Shown: positions 39,402 through 49,161 of the stretch, piece by piece
Layout: each line of letters opens with the position of its first letter
How positions within the stretch are numbered: position 1 is the first letter of the stretch
Position numbers and translations under genes: made by a program
The notes under the pieces: generated by a model
Database searches by the model: none
What the model was told of the DNA's origin: nothing
What the model saw: only the letters and a program-made list of their open reading frames with translations
Assembly: GCA_029242705.1 (NCBI GenBank)
Contig: JAQWTK010000011.1
Coordinates: forward strand, 1 to 64,000
Direction: 5' to 3'
DNA length: 64,000 nt
Origin: Gammaproteobacteria bacterium
GTDB lineage: Bacteria > Pseudomonadota > Gammaproteobacteria > Pseudomonadales > Pseudohongiellaceae

Positions 39402-40376
39402 TTAATTAAAAAGATGGCAAGCAACTTGACGCTCAACATCTTTTAACGGAAGAAGATTAGGAGTAACTCGGCTGCAAATCTCTTCTACATTAGGACATCG
39501 ATTGGCAAACCTGCATCCTGGAGCCACATTAACGGGAGACGGAATCTCTCCCCGAATAGCTGTCGAAGGCCGGTTTCTCTCTTCTCTTGGGTCAGGTTCG
39601 GGGTTAGAGCCCACGAGAATATTTGTGTAAGGATGCTTGGGATCAAAATATACTTGGTCAGCCTTACCAACTTCAACAATTGAACCAAGATACATCACGG
39701 CCATGCGATCACTTACATAACGAACCATCGAAAGATCGTGGGCAATGAATATAAGAGTTAACCCCATCGTTTCTTTTAAATCTCCGAGGAGATTAATTAC
39801 TTGAGCTTGAACTGAAACATCTAATGCAGAAATTGGCTCATCGCAAACAACAAAGTCTGGCTCAAGTATTAATGCTCTCGCTATACCAATTCTCTGCCTT
39901 TGACCGCCTGAGAACTCATGAGGATAACGAGACATATGGTCTGACTGTAAGCCCACTCTTAAAAGCCAATCAGAAACTTTCTCTTTAATTTGATTATTTT
40001 TCAAATTAGTCTGAAGGCGCAAACCTTCTCCTATTATTTCACCCGCTGTCATTCTAGGGTTTAATGAAGAGTAGGGATCTTGGAATATCATTTGCATTTT
40101 TTGAGACCATTTCTGAAAATCCGCAGAATTATATTTTCTAGGAAGAGCTTGTCCCCGAAACTTTACTGTACCTTTTGTTTTCGGATGCAAACCTAAAACG
40201 ACTTTGCCAAAAGTAGATTTTCCTGAACCACTCTCTCCAACCAAACCTAAGATTTCTTTTTCTGATACGGAAATGCTTACCCCATCGACAGCATGAACAA
40301 TTTGTTTTCCCCCAATATCAAAGTACCGGGTAAGATTCTCTGTTTCTAGAATAGGCACTTCTGTAATATTAACCAT
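39402..40376 (-). CDS. oppF: Oligopeptide/dipeptide ABC transporter ATP-binding protein (OppF/DppF)
   Basis: Walker A 'GLVGESGSGKSTFGK', signature 'FSGGQRQRIGIARAL', C-terminal 'CRFANRCPNVEEIC'. Confidence 0.92.
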   Translation of the reverse strand: MVNITEVPILETENLTRYFDIGGKQIVHAVDGVSISVSEKEILGLVGESGSGKSTFGKVVLGLHPKTKGTVKFRGQALPRKYNSADFQKWSQKMQMIFQDPYSSLNPRMTAGEIIGEGLRLQTNLKNNQIKEKVSDWLLRVGLQSDHMSRYPHEFSGGQRQRIGIARALILEPDFVVCDEPISALDVSVQAQVINLLGDLKETMGLTLIFIAHDLSMVRYVSDRMAVMYLGSIVEVGKADQVYFDPKHPYTNILVGSNPEPDPREERNRPSTAIRGEIPSPVNVAPGCRFANRCPNVEEICSRVTPNLLPLKDVERQVACHLFN

Positions 40377-40382
40377 TAATAA

Positions 40383-41399
40383 TTACTCAAAATAAAGTTC
40401 TGCTGGTTTTAACGGGGATTCTCGATGATGCATCCAACACCTCGTGTAATGGCCTTCATTGAGATAGTAATCCTCAGGATGCTGACTCTCACATATCGAC
40501 ATGGACCATGGACAACGAGCACAATAGCCACAACCGGGAGGAGGAGAAAATAAATCTGGGGGGCTACCTTGTATAGGCTCCAACACACTTTGTTTTTCTG
40601 GATCATTGGTAGGCATAGCCGCTCGCAGACCCAGCGTATAAGGGTGTGCCGAACGATAGAAGACATCCTCTACGGTTCCATGCTCAACAATTTTACCGGC
40701 GTACATTACCGCAACCTCATCGGCCATTCTCGCAACAACACCAAGATCATGGGTAATAAGGATAATTGCCATCTCCGTCTCTTTCTGTAAGTCCTGCATC
40801 AGATCAAGAATTTGTGCCTGGATGGTTACATCTAGAGCCGTTGTAGGCTCATCCGCAATTAAAATTGAAGGCTTGCAAGATATCGCCATAGCAATCATAG
40901 CCCTTTGCAGCATCCCACCAGAAAATTCAAAAGGATACTGTTTTGCGCGCTTAGCGGCTTCTGGAATTTTAGTCATATCAAGCAATTTGATAGCTTCCCT
41001 AAATGCTTCTCTATAACTGTATCCCCTATGAACTTGAAGTGGCTCTGCTATCTGATCGCCAATTGTCATAGTCGGATTAAGCGAGGTCATGGGATCTTGA
41101 AATATCATACCAATCTCCGAGCCTCTTATTTCCTTACCTCGGATTACCGACCTTCCTAAAATCTCATGACCTTTCAATAAGGCCGAACCGGAGGTAATTC
41201 TTCCAGGCGGTATTGGAATCAACCCCATCATACTTTGAACACTGACTGACTTACCGCAGCCCGACTCTCCTACAATAGCTAATGTCTGCCCCTTACTCAC
41301 AGAAAAGCTTATACCTCGAACCGCTTGAACAACTCCGCCATAGGTATCAAATTCGACAGCAAGATCTGCTATTTTGAATAACTCAGAGCCAACAGTCAT
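40383..41399 (-). CDS. oppD: Oligopeptide/dipeptide ABC transporter ATP-binding protein (OppD/DppD)
   Basis: 'AIVGESGCGKSVSVQSMMGL', 'FSGGMLQRAMIAMAI'. Confidence 0.92.
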   Translation of the reverse strand: MTVGSELFKIADLAVEFDTYGGVVQAVRGISFSVSKGQTLAIVGESGCGKSVSVQSMMGLIPIPPGRITSGSALLKGHEILGRSVIRGKEIRGSEIGMIFQDPMTSLNPTMTIGDQIAEPLQVHRGYSYREAFREAIKLLDMTKIPEAAKRAKQYPFEFSGGMLQRAMIAMAISCKPSILIADEPTTALDVTIQAQILDLMQDLQKETEMAIILITHDLGVVARMADEVAVMYAGKIVEHGTVEDVFYRSAHPYTLGLRAAMPTNDPEKQSVLEPIQGSPPDLFSPPPGCGYCARCPWSMSICESQHPEDYYLNEGHYTRCWMHHRESPLKPAELYFE

Positions 41400-42760
41400 T
41401 CCTGATTCCTTAGACGCGCGTCTAGGGCATCACGCAAACCATCACCGAGAAGATTAAATGCTAATACCGTAACGCTGATGAGAATAGCAGGGAGGATTAA
41501 CTCGTGCGGAGAAGTTAACATATTTTTAATCCCTTCATTCGACATAGAGCCCCATGACGGAGTAGGTGGAGCCACACCCATGCCAACAAACGAAAGAAAT
41601 GCCTCGATAAAAATTGCACTTGGTATTGCAAAGGTTATCGTTACCAGGACAACGCCAAGAGTATTTGGCAACATATGTCTAAATATTAAATAGTTTGTCT
41701 TGGCTCCTAATAACTGAGAGGCACCTATGTAACCGTGTTCTCTAATCTGAAGAATTTGCCCCCTTACCAATCTTGCTGTAGCTGGCCACATTAAAACCAC
41801 CAAAGCTACAAGCATTGGAAAAATCCCACTTTCTCCAGGTCCAATCCCAAACGCTATCTTAAAAAGGATCATAAATAAAAGAAAAGGAAGAGCAACTACG
41901 AAGTCTGCAAAGCGCATTAAAATTTGGTCTACCCTTCCGCCAATAAACCCAGCGACAGAACCGTAAAAAATTCCAAATAGTATAAATAAGCTTGGCGCTC
42001 CAATCCCAATGAATAAGGAAACCCTGGCTCCTTCCATAAGTCTGGCCAACATATCCCTTCCCAGATAATCTGTACCCAATGGGTGTAAACTTAGATTTAT
42101 ACTATCTCCAGCTTGCAAGGTACTTTCGTTAGTTAATAACCCCTTAGATCTTGCTTCATCTAAGGTGGTTACCCTTATTGGGTCAACGGCTATGCTTTGA
42201 TACCCATCGAGGAGATTTCCTCTGTCATCCATTGGAACTACAGAATAATAGTAACGCCTTGGCTTCAGATCTAATCTGTCTTCAAAGAATAATACCGTAT
42301 TGTCAAAATACTCCACCAAAGGAATTCCATAGGCTTGTTCTGGACCAACAGGGAAAATATTCCGATATACGCGATATCCAGAAGCATTGGGCAATGTATC
42401 CCATTTTAAGCGCACTGCCATAGTCGTGGCTCTATCTACTAAACGCAGAGCGTCGATTGAAATATCAGATTCTCCATTCCATGCCTCATAGTCGTTAACA
42501 ATTATCGCTAAACGGCTCGTCCCTGGAGCTTGACTTACTTGATCAAGATCTTGAAAAGCCGGGTCTACATTCCAAAATACTGGGCCCAATATTGTGAATG
42601 CTAGCAAACCAACTATCAGATAAAGTGAGAATAAAGTTCTCTTATTACCTTTCAACCGAATCCAAGCGTCACTCCAATAAGATAAAGATGGCCGAGAAAT
42701 ATTTTGGGTTTTTTGATGATATTGAATTCTTTCAAAATCTGCAGGCGTTAGTACACTCAT
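41396..42760 (-). CDS. oppC: Oligopeptide ABC transporter permease (OppC) with large FN3-like insertion
   Basis: 'HPLGTDYLGRDMLARLMEGARVSLFIG...GDGLRDALDARLR' permease; residues about 110-200 read as an FN3 domain. Confidence 0.9.
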   Translation of the reverse strand: MSVLTPADFERIQYHQKTQNISRPSLSYWSDAWIRLKGNKRTLFSLYLIVGLLAFTILGPVFWNVDPAFQDLDQVSQAPGTSRLAIIVNDYEAWNGESDISIDALRLVDRATTMAVRLKWDTLPNASGYRVYRNIFPVGPEQAYGIPLVEYFDNTVLFFEDRLDLKPRRYYYSVVPMDDRGNLLDGYQSIAVDPIRVTTLDEARSKGLLTNESTLQAGDSINLSLHPLGTDYLGRDMLARLMEGARVSLFIGIGAPSLFILFGIFYGSVAGFIGGRVDQILMRFADFVVALPFLLFMILFKIAFGIGPGESGIFPMLVALVVLMWPATARLVRGQILQIREHGYIGASQLLGAKTNYLIFRHMLPNTLGVVLVTITFAIPSAIFIEAFLSFVGMGVAPPTPSWGSMSNEGIKNMLTSPHELILPAILISVTVLAFNLLGDGLRDALDARLRNQE

Positions 42761-43692
42761 TTCTCTAACCTAACTCTAGGATCTATAAATCCATATAGAA
42801 CGTCAACGAGGATCACCATAAAAACCAAGAAAGCGCCATAAAACACGGTAGTCCCCATAATTACGGTGTAATCAAGTTGTTGAACCGCTTGGACGAAATA
42901 ACGACCTAAGCCCGGTATAGCAAAAACTAATTCGACGACAAATCCACCAGTTGTAATAGACGCTATCGATGGCCCAAGAACAGTCACTACTGGCAATATA
43001 GCGTTTCGAATTTGGTGTTTTGTAAATATTCTGGGCGCCGGAACTCCTTTCGATCTCGCGGTTCTAATATAATCAGAGCCAACAACCTCTAACATAGAAG
43101 ACCTCATCAAGCGCGTGAGATAAGCCATAGTGCCGAGCCCTAAAACTAGGGCCGGAGTAAGCATATGCAAAATAGTTCCCCACCCTGCCACGGGTAAGAT
43201 GGTCGTACCAACTAAATCATTGAGGGAAACTAAGGCCAATTGACTCATCGCTGCTATTACAAAACTTGGCACCGAGATACCCAGTATCACTAGTATCATA
43301 ATGATAAAATCAGGTAATCGATTACGGTAAATGGCAGTCAAAGCACCAAATAAAATTCCTCCAGTAGCCGCAAACACCACCGCTAGAATTCCTAGTATCG
43401 CAGACACTGGAAAATGCTCTCTAATTATGTCATTCACCTCACGGTTCTCTTGAGTGAAAGAGATTCCAAAATCACCCGTAGAAAGATTCCTAAGATAAAT
43501 AAAATACTGAGTACTTAATGGCTGATCAAGACCATACTTAGACTCGAGGTTAGCTCTTATAGCCTCACTTACAGCGCGATCATTAAGCAAAGGATCTCCG
43601 GGAACATTGTGCATAGCAAAAAAAGTAGCAGTTGCTATAAACCATACTGTCACTAGACCTTGAAACAAACGTTTTAATGTATATAAAAACAT
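42757..43692 (-). CDS. oppB: Oligopeptide ABC transporter permease (OppB)
   Basis: 'FLYTLKRLFQGLVTVWFIATATFFAMHNVPGDP'. Confidence 0.93.
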   Translation of the reverse strand: MFLYTLKRLFQGLVTVWFIATATFFAMHNVPGDPLLNDRAVSEAIRANLESKYGLDQPLSTQYFIYLRNLSTGDFGISFTQENREVNDIIREHFPVSAILGILAVVFAATGGILFGALTAIYRNRLPDFIIMILVILGISVPSFVIAAMSQLALVSLNDLVGTTILPVAGWGTILHMLTPALVLGLGTMAYLTRLMRSSMLEVVGSDYIRTARSKGVPAPRIFTKHQIRNAILPVVTVLGPSIASITTGGFVVELVFAIPGLGRYFVQAVQQLDYTVIMGTTVFYGAFLVFMVILVDVLYGFIDPRVRLEK

Positions 43693-43741
43693 AGAAATTT
43701 ACTTGGTCATAAATAAAAGAGACAAATAGGCAACGTTAATT

Positions 43742-45460
43742 TCAGAGTCTTTCTATATAAGCATAGTTATAATCGACCTGGGGGCCCACCGATCTGCGTT
43801 TAAACCCTTTTAGTCGAGGGTCAACTACAAAGGATATACCTCTTTCATACATAGGCACGATTACAACGTCTTCATAAATCAAATCCTGAATACTGCTGAA
43901 AGCATCCATGCGTTTTTTAGGGTCAAGTTCCGATTGCGCAATTCTAATAAGATCGTCCATTTGTTCGCTCTGATATCGACCCCGATTATTAAGATTCCAC
44001 GAAGAAAATAGATCACCGAAAGTCAACGCATCAAAATAATCTGGACCCCACCCAGCCATAACAATATCAAAGTCACCCGATGTCATTTTAGCCAATCGTT
44101 GTTTGAAGATTTGTGCATCGATGCGTAATTCTAGCCCAAGATTTTTTTTAAAAAGTTCCTGATAATATTCTGCGGCTAACAAAGACAAAGACGAGTCTCC
44201 TGTCAGCAGAACGATCGGCGGAAAATCGTTTATTCCTAATTCTAATTTAGCTCGCTCTAGATGTTCTCGCGCCCTTTCCAAATCCATTCTGTGCTCTGGC
44301 ACAGGATATTCTTTACGAAAAGCTCCTTGTAACCCCTGTATCCAAACTGGAAATAAGCTTTCGGCCGGCAAATAGCTGGCTTCTTTTAAAACTTTATAAA
44401 CTAACTCAGAAGGGTCTTGTGCTAACAGCAACGCTTTTCGAAAGTTTAGATTTTCGGTTACCCGCCCCTCTCGATGATTAAACTCTAGAAAAAATAATGA
44501 CCCATCCATAAACCTATCGATCTGCCATCGCTGCTCCATCGCTGTCGGTAACATCGGAGCGGTCAAGGAAGTTTGAACAATCTGACCATCTTTAAAAAGA
44601 TTTAAATTGGCGTTTACATCGTTAGTTATGTAAGCAATTACAATCTCATCAAGGAATCCCTTTTCATCATTCCAGTAATAAGGATTTTTTTCCCATAACA
44701 TTGATGCTCCATGTATCCATTCTGTTAGTACATAAGGCCCGTTAAATAACAGCATATCTGCATCGGCACCATAACGACCGTTAGTGCTTACAAAAAAATC
44801 TTCGCGAACTGGATAATAGGTGTTAAACGCAACCAATTTATCAAAATAAGGAGTGGGCCTTTCAAAATCAACTTGTAATACTAAATCTGATACCGCCCGC
44901 ACACCTAATGCTTCCTTTGGCAGATCTCCTCGATTTACCGCCTCCGCATTTTTTATCGGATATAAAATAAAAGCGTATTCGCCAGCCGTAGCTGGATCAA
45001 CAACCCGCTTCCAAGCATACTCGAAATCATGGGCTGTAACGGGCAAACCATCACTCCACCTAGCCTCTTCGCGAATCCAAAAAGTCGCACCGTTATCCCT
45101 AATTTCCCATCTTTCTGCCACCCCTGGGGTTAATTGATCATTATCATCATAGGAAATCAGACCTTCCATAGTATGCGCTATAACGATAAAACTGGAGGCA
45201 TCGGTGGCCCTAGTGGAATCAAGTTGAGGAGGCTCCTCTGCTAAAGCAATAGTTATACTGTTTCTCTCTTCATTTATTGCCCCTCCATTAATTAATGCTC
45301 CGCTGGTACCTGCAAAAAATGCCAAAATATAAACAATTAACGCCATCGCAACTGCAAGATAGACAGCATATACGCCTAATTGCTTGGCAGCCGAACCAGC
45401 GTAGTTTGAGCGTTTATCCATAGCCTTCACTCTAATTATTTTTGTAATATTGTGCCACAA
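43742..45460 (-). CDS. oppA: Peptide ABC transporter substrate-binding protein (OppA-like) with N-terminal TM anchor
   Basis: 'TIALAEEPPQLDSTRATDASSFIVIAHTMEGLISYD' SBP_bac_5-type; TM helix 'GVYAVYLAVAMALIVYILAFFAG'. Likely start at MDKRSN (internal). Confidence 0.9.
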   Translation of the reverse strand: MWHNITKIIRVKAMDKRSNYAGSAAKQLGVYAVYLAVAMALIVYILAFFAGTSGALINGGAINEERNSITIALAEEPPQLDSTRATDASSFIVIAHTMEGLISYDDNDQLTPGVAERWEIRDNGATFWIREEARWSDGLPVTAHDFEYAWKRVVDPATAGEYAFILYPIKNAEAVNRGDLPKEALGVRAVSDLVLQVDFERPTPYFDKLVAFNTYYPVREDFFVSTNGRYGADADMLLFNGPYVLTEWIHGASMLWEKNPYYWNDEKGFLDEIVIAYITNDVNANLNLFKDGQIVQTSLTAPMLPTAMEQRWQIDRFMDGSLFFLEFNHREGRVTENLNFRKALLLAQDPSELVYKVLKEASYLPAESLFPVWIQGLQGAFRKEYPVPEHRMDLERAREHLERAKLELGINDFPPIVLLTGDSSLSLLAAEYYQELFKKNLGLELRIDAQIFKQRLAKMTSGDFDIVMAGWGPDYFDALTFGDLFSSWNLNNRGRYQSEQMDDLIRIAQSELDPKKRMDAFSSIQDLIYEDVVIVPMYERGISFVVDPRLKGFKRRSVGPQVDYNYAYIERL

Positions 45461-45687
45461 ACTGAGTCTTTACAGTAATTTGCATAACTTACAGTACTTA
45501 GCTCAACAAAGTATATACTTTCCCATAAAGTTAAGAAAAATAACATTTTAAAGGGAACCCCATGCAAAAAATTGGACTTTGTATAGCTAAATTGGGTTAA
45601 TTTTTAATCATTTTAAAAGTCACTTCGCTTATGGTCTAATTATCTACGCTCCCAAGACCCACTAAAAAATTTGTGTATTCTTAACCG

Positions 45688-45936
45688 GTGATAAATATGG
45701 CCAAGAAAAATCAGTCTGATTTTAATTTCGAAAGAGCTCTAGAAAATCTAGAAGAAATAGTCTCGTCTATGGAAAAAGGGGATTTAACCTTAGAAGACTC
45801 ACTAAAAGCTTTTGAAAGGGGAATTAAACTAACAAGAGAATGTCAGGCTGCATTGAAAGATGCCGAACAAAAAGTCCGGGTTCTATCAAAAGACAATGGC
45901 GAAACTGAAGAGATGTTGCTCGAAGAAAAAGAATAA
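45688..45936 (+). CDS. xseB: Exodeoxyribonuclease VII small subunit
   Basis: 'NFERALENLEEIVSSMEKGDLTLEDSLKAFERGIKLTRECQAAL'. Confidence 0.96.
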   Translation: MINMAKKNQSDFNFERALENLEEIVSSMEKGDLTLEDSLKAFERGIKLTRECQAALKDAEQKVRVLSKDNGETEEMLLEEKE

Positions 45937-45944
45937 GCTTACTT

Positions 45945-46847
45945 ATGGAAACGCAAAATTTCATAGCTTTGGATAATCTCCTTTGCCAAACTCAAAAAAG
46001 AGTCGATAGATATCTCAACGGCCTTTTTTCAAAATCTATTTCTAATCAACAATTAGTAAAAGCTATGCACTATGCAAGCATAGATGGTGGAAAGCGGATA
46101 CGTCCTTTATTAGTGTATGCAAGCGCAAAGGCTGTGGGTGCTAGCATAGAAGACGCCGATGCACCTGCATGTGCAGTAGAATTAATACATAGCTACTCTC
46201 TTGTACATGACGACCTTCCTGCTATGGATGACGATGCTTTGAGACGTGGCAAGCCTAGCGTTCATAAAGCTTTTAGCGAAGCAACGGCTATACTCGTGGG
46301 GGATGCATTGCAATCCTTAGCGTTTCAATGCTTGAGTCAACAAAAATCTAGTCTTACTGCAGAAACTAAATTAACCATGATCGAAATACTTAGCGAAGCG
46401 ACCGGGGTAGAAGGGATGACCGGCGGCCAAGCAATGGATCTCAGAGCTGAAAGCCATAATGTAAAGCTAAAGAGCTTAGAGAATATACATCGATTAAAAA
46501 CAGGGGCATTAATAAAAGCAAGTATTAGACTCGGAGCGCTTTGCAATCCCAAAACAACTGATAAACAATTCACAATTTTAGAGAATTTCGCGGATAACAT
46601 AGGACTCGCCTTTCAAGTACAGGACGATATTCTGGATGAAATTGGCGATACGATAACCTTGGGAAAACCGCAAGGTTCCGACCGAGCTCAATCGAAGGCG
46701 ACCTATGTAAGCCTTCTTGGTATAGATGAAGCTAGAAAAAAAGCGAATAACCTTTCTAAAGACGCTATCGATTCGTTAGCAGAATTATCCCTATCTGCTA
46801 ATGTCTTGCGGGAACTCGCTAGTTTCGTCGTCACTAGAATTCGTTGA
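45945..46847 (+). CDS. ispA: Polyprenyl synthetase (farnesyl diphosphate synthase)
   Basis: 'SLVHDDLPAMDDDALRRGKPSVH' and 'FQVQDDILD' motifs. Confidence 0.95.
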   Translation: METQNFIALDNLLCQTQKRVDRYLNGLFSKSISNQQLVKAMHYASIDGGKRIRPLLVYASAKAVGASIEDADAPACAVELIHSYSLVHDDLPAMDDDALRRGKPSVHKAFSEATAILVGDALQSLAFQCLSQQKSSLTAETKLTMIEILSEATGVEGMTGGQAMDLRAESHNVKLKSLENIHRLKTGALIKASIRLGALCNPKTTDKQFTILENFADNIGLAFQVQDDILDEIGDTITLGKPQGSDRAQSKATYVSLLGIDEARKKANNLSKDAIDSLAELSLSANVLRELASFVVTRIR

Positions 46848-46926
46848 CGGATTGGTTCCTCTGAATTACTGTAAACGCCTTGGGCGTGTGAATCATTTAT
46901 AGACTGCGCCTTAAGAGTTCGAGCTA

Positions 46927-48834
46927 ATGTTTAACAAAATCCCTGAAAATCGACCAAAAACGCCACTTTTAGATCAAGTGAATAATCCCACAGATCTAAA
47001 GAAGCTGGACATTGAACAACTTTCAACGCTTGCAGACGAATTAAGATTATTTCTCCTGTATTCAGTCGGTCAAACTGGGGGCCACTTTGGCGCAGGCCTG
47101 GGCGTAGTCGAGCTTACAATTGCTTTGCACTACGTATTTGATACACCCTATGACCAGCTGGTTTGGGACGTCGGCCATCAAGCTTACCCCCACAAGATAT
47201 TAACCGGCCGAAGGGATAAAATGTTAACCATGAGGCAAGCTGGTGGTTTGGCTGCGTTTCCAAATCGGAGAGAGAGCGACTTTGATCAGTTCGGCGTAGG
47301 CCATAGCAGCACATCGATTAGCGCCGCACTAGGTATGATGGCGGCAAAAAAAATAAAGGATGAAGACCATCACAGTATCGCTGTTATAGGAGATGGGGCT
47401 ATGACGGCCGGCATGGCCTTTGAAGCACTTAATCATGCCGGTCATCTTGATGAAAATGTCCTCGTTATCCTAAACGATAACAATATGTCCATCTCAAAAA
47501 ATGTCGGCGGATTGTCTAGCTACTTTGCTCGAATGTGGGCAAGCAAGCCCTATAATTTTATTCGAACCGGAAGTAAACGAGTTCTGTCGAAAATACCTCC
47601 TGCATTAAAAGCAATTCACCGGGCTGAAGAATACATGAAAGGAATGGTGTCACCTGGCACTTTATTTGAAGAATTAGGATTCAACTATATTGGTCTTATC
47701 GATGGTCATGACGCCTCCGGATTAGTCGAAATATTGAGTAACATAAAAACTTTGCGTGGCCCTCAGCTACTGCATATAGTCACTCAAAAAGGCAAAGGTT
47801 ATGTAGAATCTGAAAATGATCCCTATGGCATGCACGCGTTAAGTAAAATTGACGCCAAGATAAATGATGAAATTGGGATACAAACCAAAATTCCTACCCC
47901 AACGTATTCCCAAGTTTTCGGGAGTTGGCTTTGCGATATCGCAGAAAATGATAAATTAGTCGTAGGTATCACACCAGCCATGGGGGACGGTTCTGGCATG
48001 ACAGAGTTCTCTGAAAAATTTCCGGATAGGTTTCATGATGTAGCTATCGCGGAACAGCATGCGGTAACCTTCGCTGCTGGTATGGCATGTAACGGAATGA
48101 AACCTATAGTCGCCATTTATTCTACTTTTTTGCAACGCGCATATGATCAAGTTATTCATGACGTCGCTCTACAAAATCTTAATGTGCTATTTGCAATCGA
48201 CCGAGCCGGGCTAGTTGGAGAGGATGGGCCAACGCACGCCGGCAGCTTTGATTTGTCGTTTTTACGTTGTGTCCCAAATATTGTTTTAATGGTGCCTAGC
48301 AACGAAAACGAAAGCTATAAATTACTGTCTACCGGATATTCTCATAACGGTCCCTGTGCCGTGCGTTATCCGCGCGGCAGAGGCCCTGGGGTTAAAGTCG
48401 AAAGAAATTTTAGCCCCGTTAAAATCGGCAAAGCAGTATTGCGGCGAGAAGGCTACTCCGTGGCAATTCTGGCGTTCGGAAGTATGGTGATTCCCGCGCT
48501 TAAAGCCAGTGAATTACTGGATGCCACCGTTGTTGATATGCGTTTCGTGAAACCAATAGATGAAGAAATAATAGGTGATATGGCCGCATCGCACGAATTA
48601 ATTGTAACTGCGGAAGAGAATGCCGTTATGGGAGGAGCTGGCTCCGCAGTTAATGAGTTTCTTCTGCGAGCAAACTATCAAATTCCTATTCTAAACCTAG
48701 GCCTACCTGATCGATTTCTAGAGCATGGAAAAACATCTGACATGCTTTCAGAAATAGCTCTCGACGCGGAAAATATTGTCAATTCTATTCGAAGAAAACT
48801 AAAAGACTGTAAAATTCAATCCAAAGCAGTTTAA
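46927..48834 (+). CDS. dxs: 1-deoxy-D-xylulose-5-phosphate synthase
   Basis: '[21 protein letters not shown]', '[14 protein letters not shown]', '[18 protein letters not shown]'. Confidence 0.97.
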   Translation: MFNKIPENRPKTPLLDQVNNPTDLKKLDIEQLSTLADELRLFLLYSVGQTGGHFGAGLGVVELTIALHYVFDTPYDQLVWDVGHQAYPHKILTGRRDKMLTMRQAGGLAAFPNRRESDFDQFGVGHSSTSISAALGMMAAKKIKDEDHHSIAVIGDGAMTAGMAFEALNHAGHLDENVLVILNDNNMSISKNVGGLSSYFARMWASKPYNFIRTGSKRVLSKIPPALKAIHRAEEYMKGMVSPGTLFEELGFNYIGLIDGHDASGLVEILSNIKTLRGPQLLHIVTQKGKGYVESENDPYGMHALSKIDAKINDEIGIQTKIPTPTYSQVFGSWLCDIAENDKLVVGITPAMGDGSGMTEFSEKFPDRFHDVAIAEQHAVTFAAGMACNGMKPIVAIYSTFLQRAYDQVIHDVALQNLNVLFAIDRAGLVGEDGPTHAGSFDLSFLRCVPNIVLMVPSNENESYKLLSTGYSHNGPCAVRYPRGRGPGVKVERNFSPVKIGKAVLRREGYSVAILAFGSMVIPALKASELLDATVVDMRFVKPIDEEIIGDMAASHELIVTAEENAVMGGAGSAVNEFLLRANYQIPILNLGLPDRFLEHGKTSDMLSEIALDAENIVNSIRRKLKDCKIQSKAV

Positions 48835-48907
48835 TTCGTTCATTCCCAAAAATTTGACTATCTACTTATTCTAAGCGTAAACTCGCGTCGTTCATAAATG
48901 AACGAGT

Positions 48908-49100
48908 CCATTTGGTTTAGATAATTGAAAAATTATCTGTCTAATGGGAAGTCGGTGAAATTCCTACACTGCCCCCGCAACGGTGATTCGAAATTGTTTT
49001 TCAAATTCGATAAGTCCGATACCAACCAAATCGATTTTAGAACTTGATGCAGCGGAGGGCTTACATCAGTAGCAGAGCACTTTCGTCAGGCTCTACTGCT
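48908..49100 (+). promoter_or_regulatory. Cobalamin riboswitch with downstream expression-platform hairpin
   Basis: Conserved 'GGGAAGTCGGTGAAATTCCTACACTGCCCCCGCAACGGTGA'; P1 stem ATTTGGTT (48910-48917) / AACCAAAT (49024-49031); hairpin AGTAGCAGAGC...GCTCTACTGCT; followed by a TonB receptor gene. Confidence 0.9.
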
Positions 49101-49161
49101 TTCCCCTTCTCTGAAATAATCAGTCGACTATTTTACGAAAATCTCTTTTTGGGAAGGTATT

